A stretch of 64,000 nucleotides of DNA from Candidatus Aminicenantota bacterium (lineage in GTDB: Bacteria; Acidobacteriota; Aminicenantia; Aminicenantales; UBA4085), in the NCBI GenBank assembly GCA_003141555.1, contig PLMN01000005.1, forward strand, positions 62,001 to 126,000, given 5' to 3'. The notes beneath the pieces are model-generated. The model was not told where the DNA came from. It searched no databases and worked only from the letters and a program-made list of their open reading frames with translations. The first letter of the stretch is position 1, and the number at the start of each line of letters is the position of its first letter. This document shows positions 46,619 to 56,053 of this stretch, one piece after another. Position numbers and translations under genes: made by a program.

Positions 46619-46798
46619 GATTTCTTCCTTTTGAAGAACCGTTGTTGCGGTCGTCCACCCCTTTGAGGTTTCGACCCATCCCATCCTCCAAAAATGCTAG
46701 AAAATAAAACCTAATCGCTGACCTTTTTATTCAATGTTAAAATAATATCCCGTTTTTGTTTTAGAACACAAGAGGGCGTTTTCCCCCGCCGCCCGGCG

Positions 46799-47755
46799 CT
46801 ATTTATTTTTCCTCTCGAGATCCAAAAGGTACCGCTTCCGCCACAGGCCGCCGCCGTAGCCGACGAGCTTGCCGTTCTTGCCGATGACCCGGTGGCAGGG
46901 AATGAGAATGGCGAGGCGGTTGTCGCCGTTGGCCCGGGCCACGGCCCGGACGGCCCGAGGATCTCCCATGAGGCGGGCCTGCTCCTCGTAGGACCGCGTC
47001 GTGCCGTAAGGAATGGCGCGCAGGACGCTCCAAACCCGCTCCTGGAACGCGGTCCCCGGGCAAGCAAGCGGGACGCTGAATTCGCGGCGACTTCCCGCGA
47101 AATATTCTTCGAGCTGGCCGGACAGGACCCGGAAATGGGGACTATCCCCGGGGACGAATTCCGCATGGAAGAGGCGCCGCAATCGGGCGAGCTGCGTCTC
47201 GAGCATGCGCCGGTCGGCGAATTCCAGCAGGCATACGCCCTCGGCCACGGCCCCGGCGAACATGGGCCCGAGCGGGGTCAGGATCCGGGTGATCGCGATC
47301 ACCCGCCCCTGAGGACTCGTACGGGGAGCGAAGCCGGCCGTCTTCTTGAACGAATCCGTGAATCCGCTCAACGATTCGTAGCCCGAGTCGAAGGCCGCCT
47401 GGCTGACCTTGTCGCCGTAGCGGATACGGCCGAAAGCCTGGCCGATGCGCAGCGACCGAAGATACGCCTGGAACGTGAGCCCGTGGCTCTTCAAGAACCA
47501 GCGCCGGATGCGGCTCGGCTCCAGTCCTCGGGCGCGGAGATCGCGATCCCGGAGGCGGATCGAGGGGTCGGCGTCGATGTCGTCGATCAGGGACTTCAGC
47601 CATCCGGGGAACTCCCCTTTCCGGCCGAGCGGCCGGCAGATCTTGCAGGGCCGGTAGCCGCGGAGAAGTGCCTCACGCGGGGAGCGGAAAAATTCGACAT
47701 TTTCGCGCTTTGGCGTTTTGGCGATGCAGGCCGGACGGCAACCGGAAATTGGACA
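46799..47755 (-). CDS. Ada-like regulator/methyltransferase lacking its 5' end
   Basis: In frame leftward from 47755, the sequence has a zinc-domain core GCRPACIAKTPKRENVEFF and CKICRPLG (the four Cys of Ada), an AraC-type helix-turn-helix (LEPSRIRRWFLKSHGLTFQAY, QAAFDSGYESLSGFTDSF), and an O6-alkylguanine-DNA methyltransferase domain with IPCHRVIG (acceptor Cys). However, the frame has an in-frame stop just upstream (47759-47761) and no ATG/GTG/TTG until TTG 47494. The first ~30 residues of a normal Ada are missing. If translated from 47494 only the HTH tail and repair domain remain. Probable decaying gene. Confidence 0.72.
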   Translation of the reverse strand, partial: CPISGCRPACIAKTPKRENVEFFRSPREALLRGYRPCKICRPLGRKGEFPGWLKSLIDDIDADPSIRLRDRDLRARGLEPSRIRRWFLKSHGLTFQAYLRSLRIGQAFGRIRYGDKVSQAAFDSGYESLSGFTDSFKKTAGFAPRTSPQGRVIAITRILTPLGPMFAGAVAEGVCLLEFADRRMLETQLARLRRLFHAEFVPGDSPHFRVLSGQLEEYFAGSRREFSVPLACPGTAFQERVWSVLRAIPYGTTRSYEEQARLMGDPRAVRAVARANGDNRLAILIPCHRVIGKNGKLVGYGGGLWRKRYLLDLERKNK

Positions 47756-47887
47756 TTGTTATTTTATGCGGTCAGGCGTCTTATTCAGATCAGCCGGAGA
47801 TAAAAAACTTCCCTGCCAACTGATCATCTCTCATGGACGTATACTATTCAGGGCGGCATTTCGGCGCACATCCCTGAAGGATTTTCA

Positions 47888-49540
47888 ATGAAAAAGACCA
47901 TCATCCCCGCAGCGCTTTATCTTTCGCTTTCCCTCGTTCTCCAAGGACAAGACCAAGACCTGGTCAAGAATGAAGGCATCACGAGTTCTTTGCACCGGGC
48001 CCATATCGGCGAAGTTACGTTCATGTCCAAGCCCATCCCCATTCAGGACTATCGGGAATCGGATTTTCTGAAAACGTTTGAATTGATGGAAAACTGCGAC
48101 TTGAACATTCGGACGTTCATGGGAAATTCCCTGACGAATTATCTGCATCAATTGGCTCCGGGCCTGAGCGCGGAAGAACTGAACAAAATCGGCAATTATC
48201 AATTTTCGTTCTATGTCGATGGGGCTATGGTTTACATGGAAAACATCCCGCCCGGAGCGGGCGGTCTCGCCGGCAAGAATAGACAAACGGCATTTCGCGT
48301 CCCTTTGATCAGTTCTACGGAAGAGGACTCGTGGGGCCGATTTCTTTGGGGGCGGTTTATGATGAAAGGCGGCCAGGAAGCCTTAGCGGAAGGAAAGCAT
48401 GCTTTAATAATCGAGATCAGGCCGTATATCAAGAACCCGACCTTAAAGACAGGGGGAATGATCGCCGCGGGGCGGATCATTCTGAATGTCGTCAAACCCA
48501 ATGTTGACGAAATGGAAATCGCTCCTCAGCCCATCCGGCCCGACAGCGGTTGGCCGGTCTCGAACGACTCCTACGATCGCAAAAAGATCCGGGATCTCAA
48601 CCGGAAGATCGCTCAGAAAGATTTCAAAGACATCACAAGCCTCGTCGTCATCAAAGACGGAAAGCTCCTGATCGAGGAATATTTCAACGGGGCGGATCGG
48701 ACGACGCTCCACGATACGCGTTCGGTGGGAAAAACATTCACCTCGGCGCTTATGGGCATGGCGATCCGGGACGGCTATATCAAGGATATGACTCGGACCC
48801 TGGCTGATTTTTATGATCTCAAGTCTTTCTCGAACTTCGCCCCGAAGAAAAGCGGCGTCACCCTTAAAAACTTGTTGACGATGAGCTCGGCCTTCGCCGG
48901 ATCGGATCAGGACGAGAATTCGCCCGGCAACGAAGAAAAAATGTATCCGACTTCGAATTGGGTGAAATTCGCGCTGGACCTGCCCGTGGACGATGCCAAG
49001 GAAAACGGGAGGCAATGGGATTATTTTACGGCCGGCGTCATCCTGCTGGGCGATATCCTCGACAAATCCGTCCCCGGCGGATTGGAGCGGTACGCTGAAA
49101 TAGGGTTGTTCAAGCCCCTCGGGATCACGAGATACAAATGGCAATACACGCCCAAAAAGATCGCAAACACCGCGGGAAGCCTTCAGATGGCCTCCCTCGA
49201 CTACGCCAAATTCGGGCAACTCTATAAAAACGGGGGCCTATGGGACGGCAAGCGCGTACTGCCGGAACAGTGGGTCGAGGCGACATTTCAAAAATACCTC
49301 CCGATCCCGGACGTCGAAAACGGCTTCTATGGGCTTTTGTTCTGGAACACGACATACAAGGTGAACGGCCATCCCTACGAGACGTTCTATTGCTCCGGAA
49401 ACGGCGGCAACAAGATCTTTGTCTTCACCGACCAGCCTCTGGTCATCGTCATCACAGCGACCGCCTATAACAAGCCCTACGCGCATCCCCAGGTTGATAA
49501 GATGATGGAAAGGTATATCCTGCCAGCCGTCGTCAGATAG
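47888..49540 (+). CDS. Secreted serine hydrolase (beta-lactamase/esterase family)
   Basis: A 550-residue protein with signal peptide (about 1-20). The first 200 residues are a divergent N-terminal domain. The catalytic part shows S279-V-G-K282 (TRSVGKTFTSALMG, the SxxK motif), DYFTAG in the YxN position, and SGNGGN near the C-terminus in place of the KTG/HxG box. It belongs to the class C beta-lactamase-related serine hydrolases (PF00144), whose substrates range from peptides to esters. GC content looks lower than in surrounding genes, a hint of separate origin. The start is the ATG after GAAGGATTTTCA. Confidence 0.85.
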   Translation: MKKTIIPAALYLSLSLVLQGQDQDLVKNEGITSSLHRAHIGEVTFMSKPIPIQDYRESDFLKTFELMENCDLNIRTFMGNSLTNYLHQLAPGLSAEELNKIGNYQFSFYVDGAMVYMENIPPGAGGLAGKNRQTAFRVPLISSTEEDSWGRFLWGRFMMKGGQEALAEGKHALIIEIRPYIKNPTLKTGGMIAAGRIILNVVKPNVDEMEIAPQPIRPDSGWPVSNDSYDRKKIRDLNRKIAQKDFKDITSLVVIKDGKLLIEEYFNGADRTTLHDTRSVGKTFTSALMGMAIRDGYIKDMTRTLADFYDLKSFSNFAPKKSGVTLKNLLTMSSAFAGSDQDENSPGNEEKMYPTSNWVKFALDLPVDDAKENGRQWDYFTAGVILLGDILDKSVPGGLERYAEIGLFKPLGITRYKWQYTPKKIANTAGSLQMASLDYAKFGQLYKNGGLWDGKRVLPEQWVEATFQKYLPIPDVENGFYGLLFWNTTYKVNGHPYETFYCSGNGGNKIFVFTDQPLVIVITATAYNKPYAHPQVDKMMERYILPAVVR

Positions 49541-49575
49541 GTATCCCTCGATTCGGACCATTCATGCGTCGCTCC

Positions 49576-52500
49576 TCACCGGCCGAAGTCCCGGATCCGG
49601 ATGTTCCGGAATTCGACCCGCGAGCCGTGGCCCAGGAAGCCGATGTGGCCGGTCTCGTTCTTCAAGCCGGGATGCTCGCGGTGGTCGGGTGTCCCGCCCG
49701 CCGAGGCCAGGTCGATGTCGTCGTCGATAATCGTCACGCCGTTCAGGACGACGATGACGCGCCGGCCCTTGACCGTGATCTCTTCGGCGTTCCATTCGCC
49801 CACGGGCCTCAACTCTCCCCGCTTGGCCGGGACGACGCCGTAGATCGAGCCGTGGTACTGGTAGGGATGCAGGTTCCGGTACACCTCCGCCGAGTCGTCG
49901 AGGACCTGGATCTCCATGCCCACGTAGGCGGCATCGCCCGTGAGCGGGGCCCGGATGCCGATCCCGTTGTTCGCACCCGGCGTCAGCTTGAATTCGAACC
50001 GGAAGACGAAATCCCTGTACTCGCGCTCGGTGTAAAGGTTCCCGCTTCCTTCGGGCGAGACCACGATCTTCCCGTCCTCGGCCTTATAACCTTTGATATC
50101 GCCCGTCCAGCCGGCGAGGTCGCGGCCGTTGAATAGGGATGTGAAGCCGTCTTCGACCGCCGGCAACGGCGCGGTCTGAGCGGGAGGCAACGCCGCGGCT
50201 GCGGGAGCGGCCGGAGTGGGCTTCGCGGGAGGGGGCGGGGCTGCAACCGCCCCGGCGGAGACCGGGACGGCCGCCGGAATCGGATTCCGGGCCTGGGACG
50301 AGGACTGGGCCGCCGGCGCAGGCGGAGCCGGGGCGGCCGCGGCGGCAGGCGCGCGAACCGAGGGCGCGGCCGTCGCGGGCGCCTCGCCGGGGCGCGGAAT
50401 CTCGCGGATGTAGATGTTGCGGAATCGCAGCGGCGTGCTGTGAGCTTGGAGCTCGATCTGGCCTGACGGGTAGATCGGCTTGCCCCGCTCCCAGTAATTC
50501 TCCATGACGACATCGTCCGTCACGAGCACTCCGTTCAGCCGGACGGTCACGCGCTCCCCGGTCATCCGGATATGAAACGTGTTCCACTCGCCGACCGGCT
50601 TATCCGCCCGGACCAAGGGCTTGGAGGGATGGATCTGATTGTTGTAGAGCCCGCCGGACCCGTCGGGACTCTGGGTCTGGTCCCAGATCTGGACCTGGGG
50701 CGAACCGCGGAGATAGATGCCGCTGTCGCCTTTCGGCTCGATCTTCCAATCCACAAACATCTCAAAATCGGCATAGTCCCGCAAGGTGCAAAGGCTCCGC
50801 CCCTTGCCGTCGAAGAAGAGCATCCCATCGACGACGGTCCAGTGAGCGCGCATCAGGGCGTCGGCCTCGGCCTGGACCTTCTTCAAGGCACCCGGCGCCA
50901 TCCTGGCCCGCTGAGGCGGATCGGCCACGAGGCCCTTCCATCCCGCGAGGGTCTTTCCGTTGAACAGGGCCGAAAAGCCCTCCCCAAACAGGATCTTCCG
51001 GGCATATGCTTCGGCTTGGTCCCGGTCGTATTCGTTGTCGACGTGGATCAGCGCCTTCTTGAGGATCAAGGCAGTTTCGTATCCGGTCATTCCCGCGACT
51101 CCGGGCCCGGGCAGGACCGCCTTGAGGACGGCTTGGGCGGCTCTTGCCTGAGTGGCCGGTGCGTCGATGGACCGGGACAGCGTCCGCAGGGATTCGAGGC
51201 TGCGGACGTCCCCCAAGGCCGTTAGGACGAGGTTCTTCTCGTCGTTTTCGACGGCGATCTTGAGGGCCGACCGGAGGACCGCGAGCTGCCGTTCAGCGTC
51301 GAAGCCCGCCGTCCCGGCGAGCCGGGCGACGCCCAGGAGGGCCATGTAGCGGGTGCGGCGGTCCGCCCCGGACTGGGCGGCCTTGAACAGCTCGTCCAGG
51401 GCGGCCGCGTCCTTCCAGTTCGACAGCGCGTAGAGGGCCGCCGCCCGGATCTGGGGATCGGCGTCCCCGAGCTTTTCCGCGACCAGGCGGAGGGCCTTCT
51501 CGCCGCCGATCCTGGCCAGAGGCCGGATGAGGTCGCCCCGCTTCGGGGCCGGGGTCTTGTCGAGCGCGGCCAGGACGGGCTCCGCCCGGCGCTCGGGATC
51601 CGCCGCGCCGTTGGCCGCCGCGGCCAGGGCGTTCTGGAGGAGAGCGATCTCGGGAGCCGCGGTCGATGCCTGCAGCAGCTCGATGATCCGGGGGACGTCC
51701 TCGCTCCGGGCCAGCGTTTCAAGGGCGGTCAGGGCCGCCTTACGGACGGCGTCATCGCCGCTCCCGGCCTGGGCCAGGACGGCGGCCGCCTGTCCCGCGG
51801 CTCTGCGCTCGGCCAGGATTTCGATCAACGCGATCTTGGCCTTCGGAGGAGCATCCGGCAGCAGAGCCGCGGCGCGCGGCACGATGAGGTCCGACGGGAA
51901 TCCCGAAAGGACGTCCTTGACCGCGCCGGCCTGGTCGGCGTCGTCCGTCGACATCAGGGGCCAGATCTCTCCGAGGACATCGGCCCCGCCAAGCCTCGCC
52001 GCGGCCGCCGCGGCGGACAGCCGCACGGCCTTCTCGCCGCTCGCCAGCCCGGCCCGGACGGCGCCGAGGGCCGATTTGTCCCCGTGCCGGCCGAGCGCGG
52101 CGAGAATGTCCGCCTGGGCCTCGGGAGAGGCCTTGGCCGCCGCTTCGACGAGCCCGGCCGTCACGGGGTTTCCCGGGAATTCGATCGCCAGATCGAGGGC
52201 TTTCCGCCGAAACGACGGATCGCTCGACCCGGCCGCCTCGAGGAGGAGGTCGAGGATCGCAGGACCCTGGATCTTCGAAAGGAGAGTCAGCGCCGCGGAG
52301 CGGACCTGGCCCTCTCCGGGGAGGGAAAAGGCGCCGATGAAATCGCGGCAGATGAGGGCGGCCTGCTCTCCCCGGCCGGATTCCCAGAGCCGGCGGGCGA
52401 AGAGGAGGTAGAGGGACGCGGCGTGCGACCTTTCCAAGGAAGATGCGGTCACGGCCATCTTTTCGAGAAGGGGCCGGGCGGCCGGATCGCCGATATTGGC

Positions 52501-53178
52501 CAGGGCGGCTTCAGCCGCGCGGCGCAACTCCGCGTCGGAGCTCCCGGCGAGGGGCAGGAGGCTCTTCACCGCGGCGGCGCTCCGCAGCTCGCCGAGCGCC
52601 AGGACGATTGCCCGCGCCGCAAGGCGAGGCGCCGACGGGAGGGCGCGCAGGAGCATCCGCTCGGCCTCGGGCGTCCCGACGGCGATCAAGGCGCGCGCCG
52701 CCGGTCCGGCCAGGCGGGAATCCGCGAGCAGGACGCCCACCGGTCGGACGATTTCGCCTTTCCCGACGAGCTGAAGCTCGCCCAGGAGGAATTCCTTGAC
52801 CTCGGGCTCGCGGGGCGCATCGAGCGCCCTGAGCAATTCCCTGACCAGGCCCTGGCGCTCGCTTTCGGCGCCGGGCCGGGCGGCATAGACGGCCGCCGCA
52901 TCCAGGGCGAACCGGGCAAGGCTGTCGTCGGCGGCGCCCGGCGCGGCCAGCCCTCGGCAGACGAACTGCAGGCCTTCCGGACCGAGGGCCAGGAGCTCGG
53001 CGGCCGCGGCATCGCGCTCGGCCGCGGTTTCGGCCGGGAATCTGGCCAGGACGGCCGCGGCCTTGGCCGCCGCGGACGCGTTCTCCTGGCCGCCGGTCGC
53101 GGCGCCGAAGCCGAGGGCGAGGACGAGGAAGAAGACGGCGGGCTTGAGAAGGCGGGGGGGACGAGGGCGGGTGGTCAT
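49576..53178 (-). CDS. Secreted HEAT-repeat protein with two C-terminal DUF1080 domains
   Basis: A 1200-residue protein. Signal peptide about 1-35, then some 650 residues of HEAT repeats (EAERMLLRALPSAPRLAARAI, LRRAAEAALANIGDPAARPL). DUF1080 domain 1 covers about 740-935 (FSALFNGKTLAGW, GDSGIYLRGSPQVQIWD). A linker rich in Ala/Pro of about 80 residues follows. DUF1080 domain 2 covers about 1015-1200 (GFTSLFNGRDLAGW, GANNGIGIRAPL). The ATG at 53178, with AAGGGGAG upstream, was chosen over a GTG at 53199. It follows a Gfo/Idh gene by 17 bp. It probably binds and cleaves a polymeric or complex keto-glycoside outside the cell. Confidence 0.88.
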   Translation of the reverse strand: MTTRPRPPRLLKPAVFFLVLALGFGAATGGQENASAAAKAAAVLARFPAETAAERDAAAAELLALGPEGLQFVCRGLAAPGAADDSLARFALDAAAVYAARPGAESERQGLVRELLRALDAPREPEVKEFLLGELQLVGKGEIVRPVGVLLADSRLAGPAARALIAVGTPEAERMLLRALPSAPRLAARAIVLALGELRSAAAVKSLLPLAGSSDAELRRAAEAALANIGDPAARPLLEKMAVTASSLERSHAASLYLLFARRLWESGRGEQAALICRDFIGAFSLPGEGQVRSAALTLLSKIQGPAILDLLLEAAGSSDPSFRRKALDLAIEFPGNPVTAGLVEAAAKASPEAQADILAALGRHGDKSALGAVRAGLASGEKAVRLSAAAAAARLGGADVLGEIWPLMSTDDADQAGAVKDVLSGFPSDLIVPRAAALLPDAPPKAKIALIEILAERRAAGQAAAVLAQAGSGDDAVRKAALTALETLARSEDVPRIIELLQASTAAPEIALLQNALAAAANGAADPERRAEPVLAALDKTPAPKRGDLIRPLARIGGEKALRLVAEKLGDADPQIRAAALYALSNWKDAAALDELFKAAQSGADRRTRYMALLGVARLAGTAGFDAERQLAVLRSALKIAVENDEKNLVLTALGDVRSLESLRTLSRSIDAPATQARAAQAVLKAVLPGPGVAGMTGYETALILKKALIHVDNEYDRDQAEAYARKILFGEGFSALFNGKTLAGWKGLVADPPQRARMAPGALKKVQAEADALMRAHWTVVDGMLFFDGKGRSLCTLRDYADFEMFVDWKIEPKGDSGIYLRGSPQVQIWDQTQSPDGSGGLYNNQIHPSKPLVRADKPVGEWNTFHIRMTGERVTVRLNGVLVTDDVVMENYWERGKPIYPSGQIELQAHSTPLRFRNIYIREIPRPGEAPATAAPSVRAPAAAAAPAPPAPAAQSSSQARNPIPAAVPVSAGAVAAPPPPAKPTPAAPAAAALPPAQTAPLPAVEDGFTSLFNGRDLAGWTGDIKGYKAEDGKIVVSPEGSGNLYTEREYRDFVFRFEFKLTPGANNGIGIRAPLTGDAAYVGMEIQVLDDSAEVYRNLHPYQYHGSIYGVVPAKRGELRPVGEWNAEEITVKGRRVIVVLNGVTIIDDDIDLASAGGTPDHREHPGLKNETGHIGFLGHGSRVEFRNIRIRDFGR

Positions 53179-53195
53179 GGCGTCTCTCCCCTTCT

Positions 53196-54467
53196 TCACA
53201 TCCGCCAGGGGGCGCGCATCGGCTCGTCGGCGAGCCGGCTCGCCTCTTCGTCGCCGAGGAACCGCTGAGCCAGCGGATCGAACTTGAGCGGCCGGCCGAG
53301 CCGGACCGCGATCTTGGCCAGGTTGACGATCGTGCAGGACCGATGAGCGTTCCCCTCATTGAGGGCGAATTTCGTCCGGGACCGTACGGCCTCGGCGAAG
53401 TCCGTGGCTTGGGGCTCGGGATCGGGAAAAGCGGCCGCCTTCTCCCGGATGTCCGGGATGTCGGACTGGAACCCCCGGAAGAGCTTCCCCCGGGGGCCTT
53501 CGAGGAACGGGACGCCGGGATCGGGGCATTCGCCGTCGAGGACGATCTCGCATCCGTCGGCGTATTTCAGGCTGATGCGCCGCCAGCTGCCGCAGGCGTC
53601 GGGGTGCTGCTGGGGGGCGTCGGCGACGATCTCGACCGGGCTGGTGTCGTCCTTTTCGAGCAGATACTGGACCGGGTCCAGGTAATGCATTCCCATGTCG
53701 CCGAGGCCGCCGCCGTCATAATCCCAGTAGCCCCGGAACGTCTGGTGGACGCGGTGGGGATGGTAGGGCTTGAACGGGGCGGGCCCGAGCCAGAAGTCAT
53801 AATCCAGCTCCTTCGGCACGGACTGGGGTGGGAGATAGGTCTTCCCGCTCCAGTAGAATTTCCAGTCGAAGCCCGTGACGGCGCTGACCGTCACCTTCAA
53901 GGGCCAGCCCAGCAGGCGGTTCTGGACGACCTTCTTGATCGGCTTGACGGGGGTGCCGAAGCCGTAGAAGCGATCGGTGAAGCGGAACCAGGTGTTGACC
54001 CGGAAAATGCGGCCGTTGCGCTGGACGGCGTCGACGACCTTCCGGCCCTCGCCGATCGTCCGGGTCATGGGCTTCTCGCACCAGATATCCTTGCCCGCCT
54101 CGGCCGCGGCCACCGAGATCAAGCCATGCCAGTGGGGCGGGGTGGCGATGTGGACGATGTCGATGTCGGTCCGGGCCAGGACGTCCCGGAAATCCCGGTA
54201 GCCCCGCACACCGGGCCCGGCCGCCTCGAGGGCGGTCTTCAGGTGGCCTTCGTCCACGTCGCAGACGGCGAGGAGGCGGCCGTCCTCATACTTGATGTGC
54301 CCGAGCCCCATGCCTCCGAGGCCGACGATCGCCCGGGTCAGCTGGTCGCTCGGGGCCGGGGATCCCGACCTGGCGAGGACCGTCCGGGGGACGATCGTGA
54401 GCGCGGCCGCCGCAGCTATGGACTTTTTAACGAATTCCCGCCGACTCAGGGGATTGCCGTCGGCCAT
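53196..54467 (-). CDS. Tat-exported Gfo/Idh/MocA oxidoreductase
   Basis: A 423-residue protein with Tat signal (LSRREFVKKSIAAAAAL). Rossmann motif AIVGLGGMGLGH, then LAVCDVDEGHLK; lysine motif CEKPMTRTIGEGRK. The C-terminal domain has YWDYDGGGLGDMGMHYLDPVQYLL. A GAGGAGG site precedes the ATG. It is the first gene of a leftward pair with the HEAT-double-DUF1080 gene and is divergent from another Gfo/Idh gene at 54568. Likely the dehydrogenase feeding that hydrolase (inference). Confidence 0.92.
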   Translation of the reverse strand: MADGNPLSRREFVKKSIAAAAALTIVPRTVLARSGSPAPSDQLTRAIVGLGGMGLGHIKYEDGRLLAVCDVDEGHLKTALEAAGPGVRGYRDFRDVLARTDIDIVHIATPPHWHGLISVAAAEAGKDIWCEKPMTRTIGEGRKVVDAVQRNGRIFRVNTWFRFTDRFYGFGTPVKPIKKVVQNRLLGWPLKVTVSAVTGFDWKFYWSGKTYLPPQSVPKELDYDFWLGPAPFKPYHPHRVHQTFRGYWDYDGGGLGDMGMHYLDPVQYLLEKDDTSPVEIVADAPQQHPDACGSWRRISLKYADGCEIVLDGECPDPGVPFLEGPRGKLFRGFQSDIPDIREKAAAFPDPEPQATDFAEAVRSRTKFALNEGNAHRSCTIVNLAKIAVRLGRPLKFDPLAQRFLGDEEASRLADEPMRAPWRM

Positions 54468-54549
54468 GAAGACCTCCTCTTCGCGAACGTCGCCAGGGTG
54501 CCGGGGCCTATCTTATCTTTTTCCGCGGGAGGCAATCAACCCGCGAGTT

Positions 54550-54558
54550 TGGTATAAT
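54550..54558 (+). promoter_or_regulatory. Extended -10 promoter, short leader
   Basis: TGG followed directly by TATAAT (54553-54558), with no good -35 box, lies only 9 bp before ATG 54568. The transcript would start next to the start codon, suggesting leaderless or near-leaderless translation. Confidence 0.55.
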
Positions 54559-54567
54559 CCGGTCCCG

Positions 54568-55560
54568 ATGAAGAACCTCCGCTGGGGCATCCTCGGCTGC
54601 GCCCGGATCGCCGAGCGGGCCCTCATCCCGGCTTTGAGGCAGGCGAAGGGCGCCGAGCTTCTGGGGATCGCCGCTCGCGACGCGTCGCGAGCCCGGGAAT
54701 GGGCCGTCCGGCATTCGATCCCCCGGTCCTATCCCGATTACGCCGCCCTGCTCGATGATCCGGACATCGACGCCATCTACCTCCCCCTGCCGAATCATCT
54801 CCACGCCGCCTGGGCGATCCGGGCGGCCCGCGCCGGGAAGCATGTCCTCTGTGAAAAGCCCCTGGCTCTCGACGGGCGCGAGGCGGCCCGCATGTTCCTC
54901 GCCGCCGAGCGGGCCGGCGTCCGCCTGCTCGAAGCCTTCATGTACCGCTTTCATCCCCTGTTCGAGACCGCCCTCCGGCTGGCGGACAAGAGCGGAATCG
55001 GGGAGATCCGGACCGTCCGGTCGGCATTCACTTTCCGGATCGCGAGCGGCGCCGAGGACTACCGCTGGAATCCGGCCATGGGCGGCGGCTCGATCTACGA
55101 CGTCGGCTGCTACCCGGTCCATGCCGCGCGGACGATTTTCCATGAGGAGCCGGTTTCGGTCTTCGCCCGGGCGCGGTTCGACAAGAAACGCGGGATCGAC
55201 CTGGGCGCGGCGCTCCTCCTGGAGTTTCCCGGAGGGCGGCAGGCCCTTCTCGACTGCGCCTTCGACGCCTCGTTTCAAAGCGAGCTCGAAATCGCCGGCT
55301 CGGACGGACGGATCATCGTCCCCCGCGCCTATTCGGCCAAGCATTTCGACGTCCCGATCGAGGTTCGCAAGGGCGACGACGCCAGGACGATCCTCGTCCC
55401 GGCGGCGAACGCCTATGTCCGGATGATCGGACGCTTCCAGGACGCCATTCTCCACGGCCGGCCGCTCTGCTGCGGCCTGGCCGACGCCCGGGGAAACGCG
55501 CGCTTGCTTGCCGCGGCGCTGCGGTCCGCGAAATCGGGCCGGGTGGTCCGGATGGCCTGA
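54568..55560 (+). CDS. Gfo/Idh/MocA oxidoreductase, cytosolic
   Basis: A 330-residue protein without signal peptide, of the classical short Gfo/Idh type. Rossmann motif WGILGCARIAERALIPAL; lysine motif CEKPLALDGREA; the VGCYPVHAARTIF block carries a His near the active site. This clade includes NAD(P)-dependent dihydrodiol/xylose-type and inositol-type dehydrogenases. It has its own near-leaderless promoter. It ends 34 bp before the left end of the IS1-type transposon at 55595. Confidence 0.92.
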   Translation: MKNLRWGILGCARIAERALIPALRQAKGAELLGIAARDASRAREWAVRHSIPRSYPDYAALLDDPDIDAIYLPLPNHLHAAWAIRAARAGKHVLCEKPLALDGREAARMFLAAERAGVRLLEAFMYRFHPLFETALRLADKSGIGEIRTVRSAFTFRIASGAEDYRWNPAMGGGSIYDVGCYPVHAARTIFHEEPVSVFARARFDKKRGIDLGAALLLEFPGGRQALLDCAFDASFQSELEIAGSDGRIIVPRAYSAKHFDVPIEVRKGDDARTILVPAANAYVRMIGRFQDAILHGRPLCCGLADARGNARLLAAALRSAKSGRVVRMA

Positions 55561-55586
55561 CCGCGGTGGTGGGGATATCCCCTCGA

Positions 55587-55594
55587 CGGTTGCC
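55587..55594 (+). repeat. Target-site duplication, left copy
   Basis: CGGTTGCC directly outside the left inverted repeat, matched by the copy at 58941-58948. Confidence 0.8.
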
Positions 55595-55610
55595 GGTAGT
55601 GGGTCAGTTT
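55595..55610 (+). repeat. Left terminal inverted repeat of the transposon
   Basis: GGTAGTGGGTCAGTTT, a perfect complement of 58925-58940. It begins GGTA like the ends of the classic IS1 element. Confidence 0.85.
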
Positions 55611-55647
55611 CAATATATTTTTAATCTACTGAACAATAGAGGAAATT

Positions 55648-56043
55648 GTGATAAAATTATTATTGAAAATGGCCGATCAGATTCCTTTCTTCAAAGATCT
55701 TTTCCAACGGGCCGACGTTAGGGTTTCTCGTACACATATATTAAATCCTCTTATGTGGGCCGTGCCTATTTTATTCAGCATGGCCCTTTATGCCTATACC
55801 CATGCGGTTCCATTGGCGGTATGTATAATTATTTTTTCAATGGCATTAGCATCTACAATTATATTTCTATTCGTATACGTATTTTACGCATTCAAAGACC
55901 CGGATAAATTGCGATCAGAAAGATATTTAATTCAAAAAACGCTAATAGAAAGAGGGGCGTTCGGAGACAATCGAACAGAACTCCTGACTATGGAGGAAAT
56001 GACTAAAATAGAAAAATTGGAATCGGGTCAAACGGGAAGATGA
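55648..56043 (+). CDS. Cargo: small membrane protein of unknown function
   Basis: A 131-residue protein from GTG 55648 with AGGAA upstream. It has an N-terminal amphipathic segment, two transmembrane helices (AVPILFSMALYAYTHAVPLA and a following hydrophobic stretch about 55-80) and a charged C-terminal tail (MEEMTKIEKLESGQTGR). No family was recognised. Several AUA codons fall in the transmembrane helices, which argues that AUA is read as a hydrophobic residue here. Eleven bp separate it from the next gene, so the two form a cargo pair. AT-rich, unlike the host. Confidence 0.75.
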   Translation: MIKLLLKMADQIPFFKDLFQRADVRVSRTHILNPLMWAVPILFSMALYAYTHAVPLAVCIIIFSMALASTIIFLFVYVFYAFKDPDKLRSERYLIQKTLIERGAFGDNRTELLTMEEMTKIEKLESGQTGR

Positions 56044-56053
56044 CTAAGACAAA

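Noticed and set aside
46700-46798. Intrinsic terminator after the Ada-like gene
   Set aside because: There is AT-rich sequence and a weak GGGCG/CGCCC stem, but no convincing stem followed by a U-tract.
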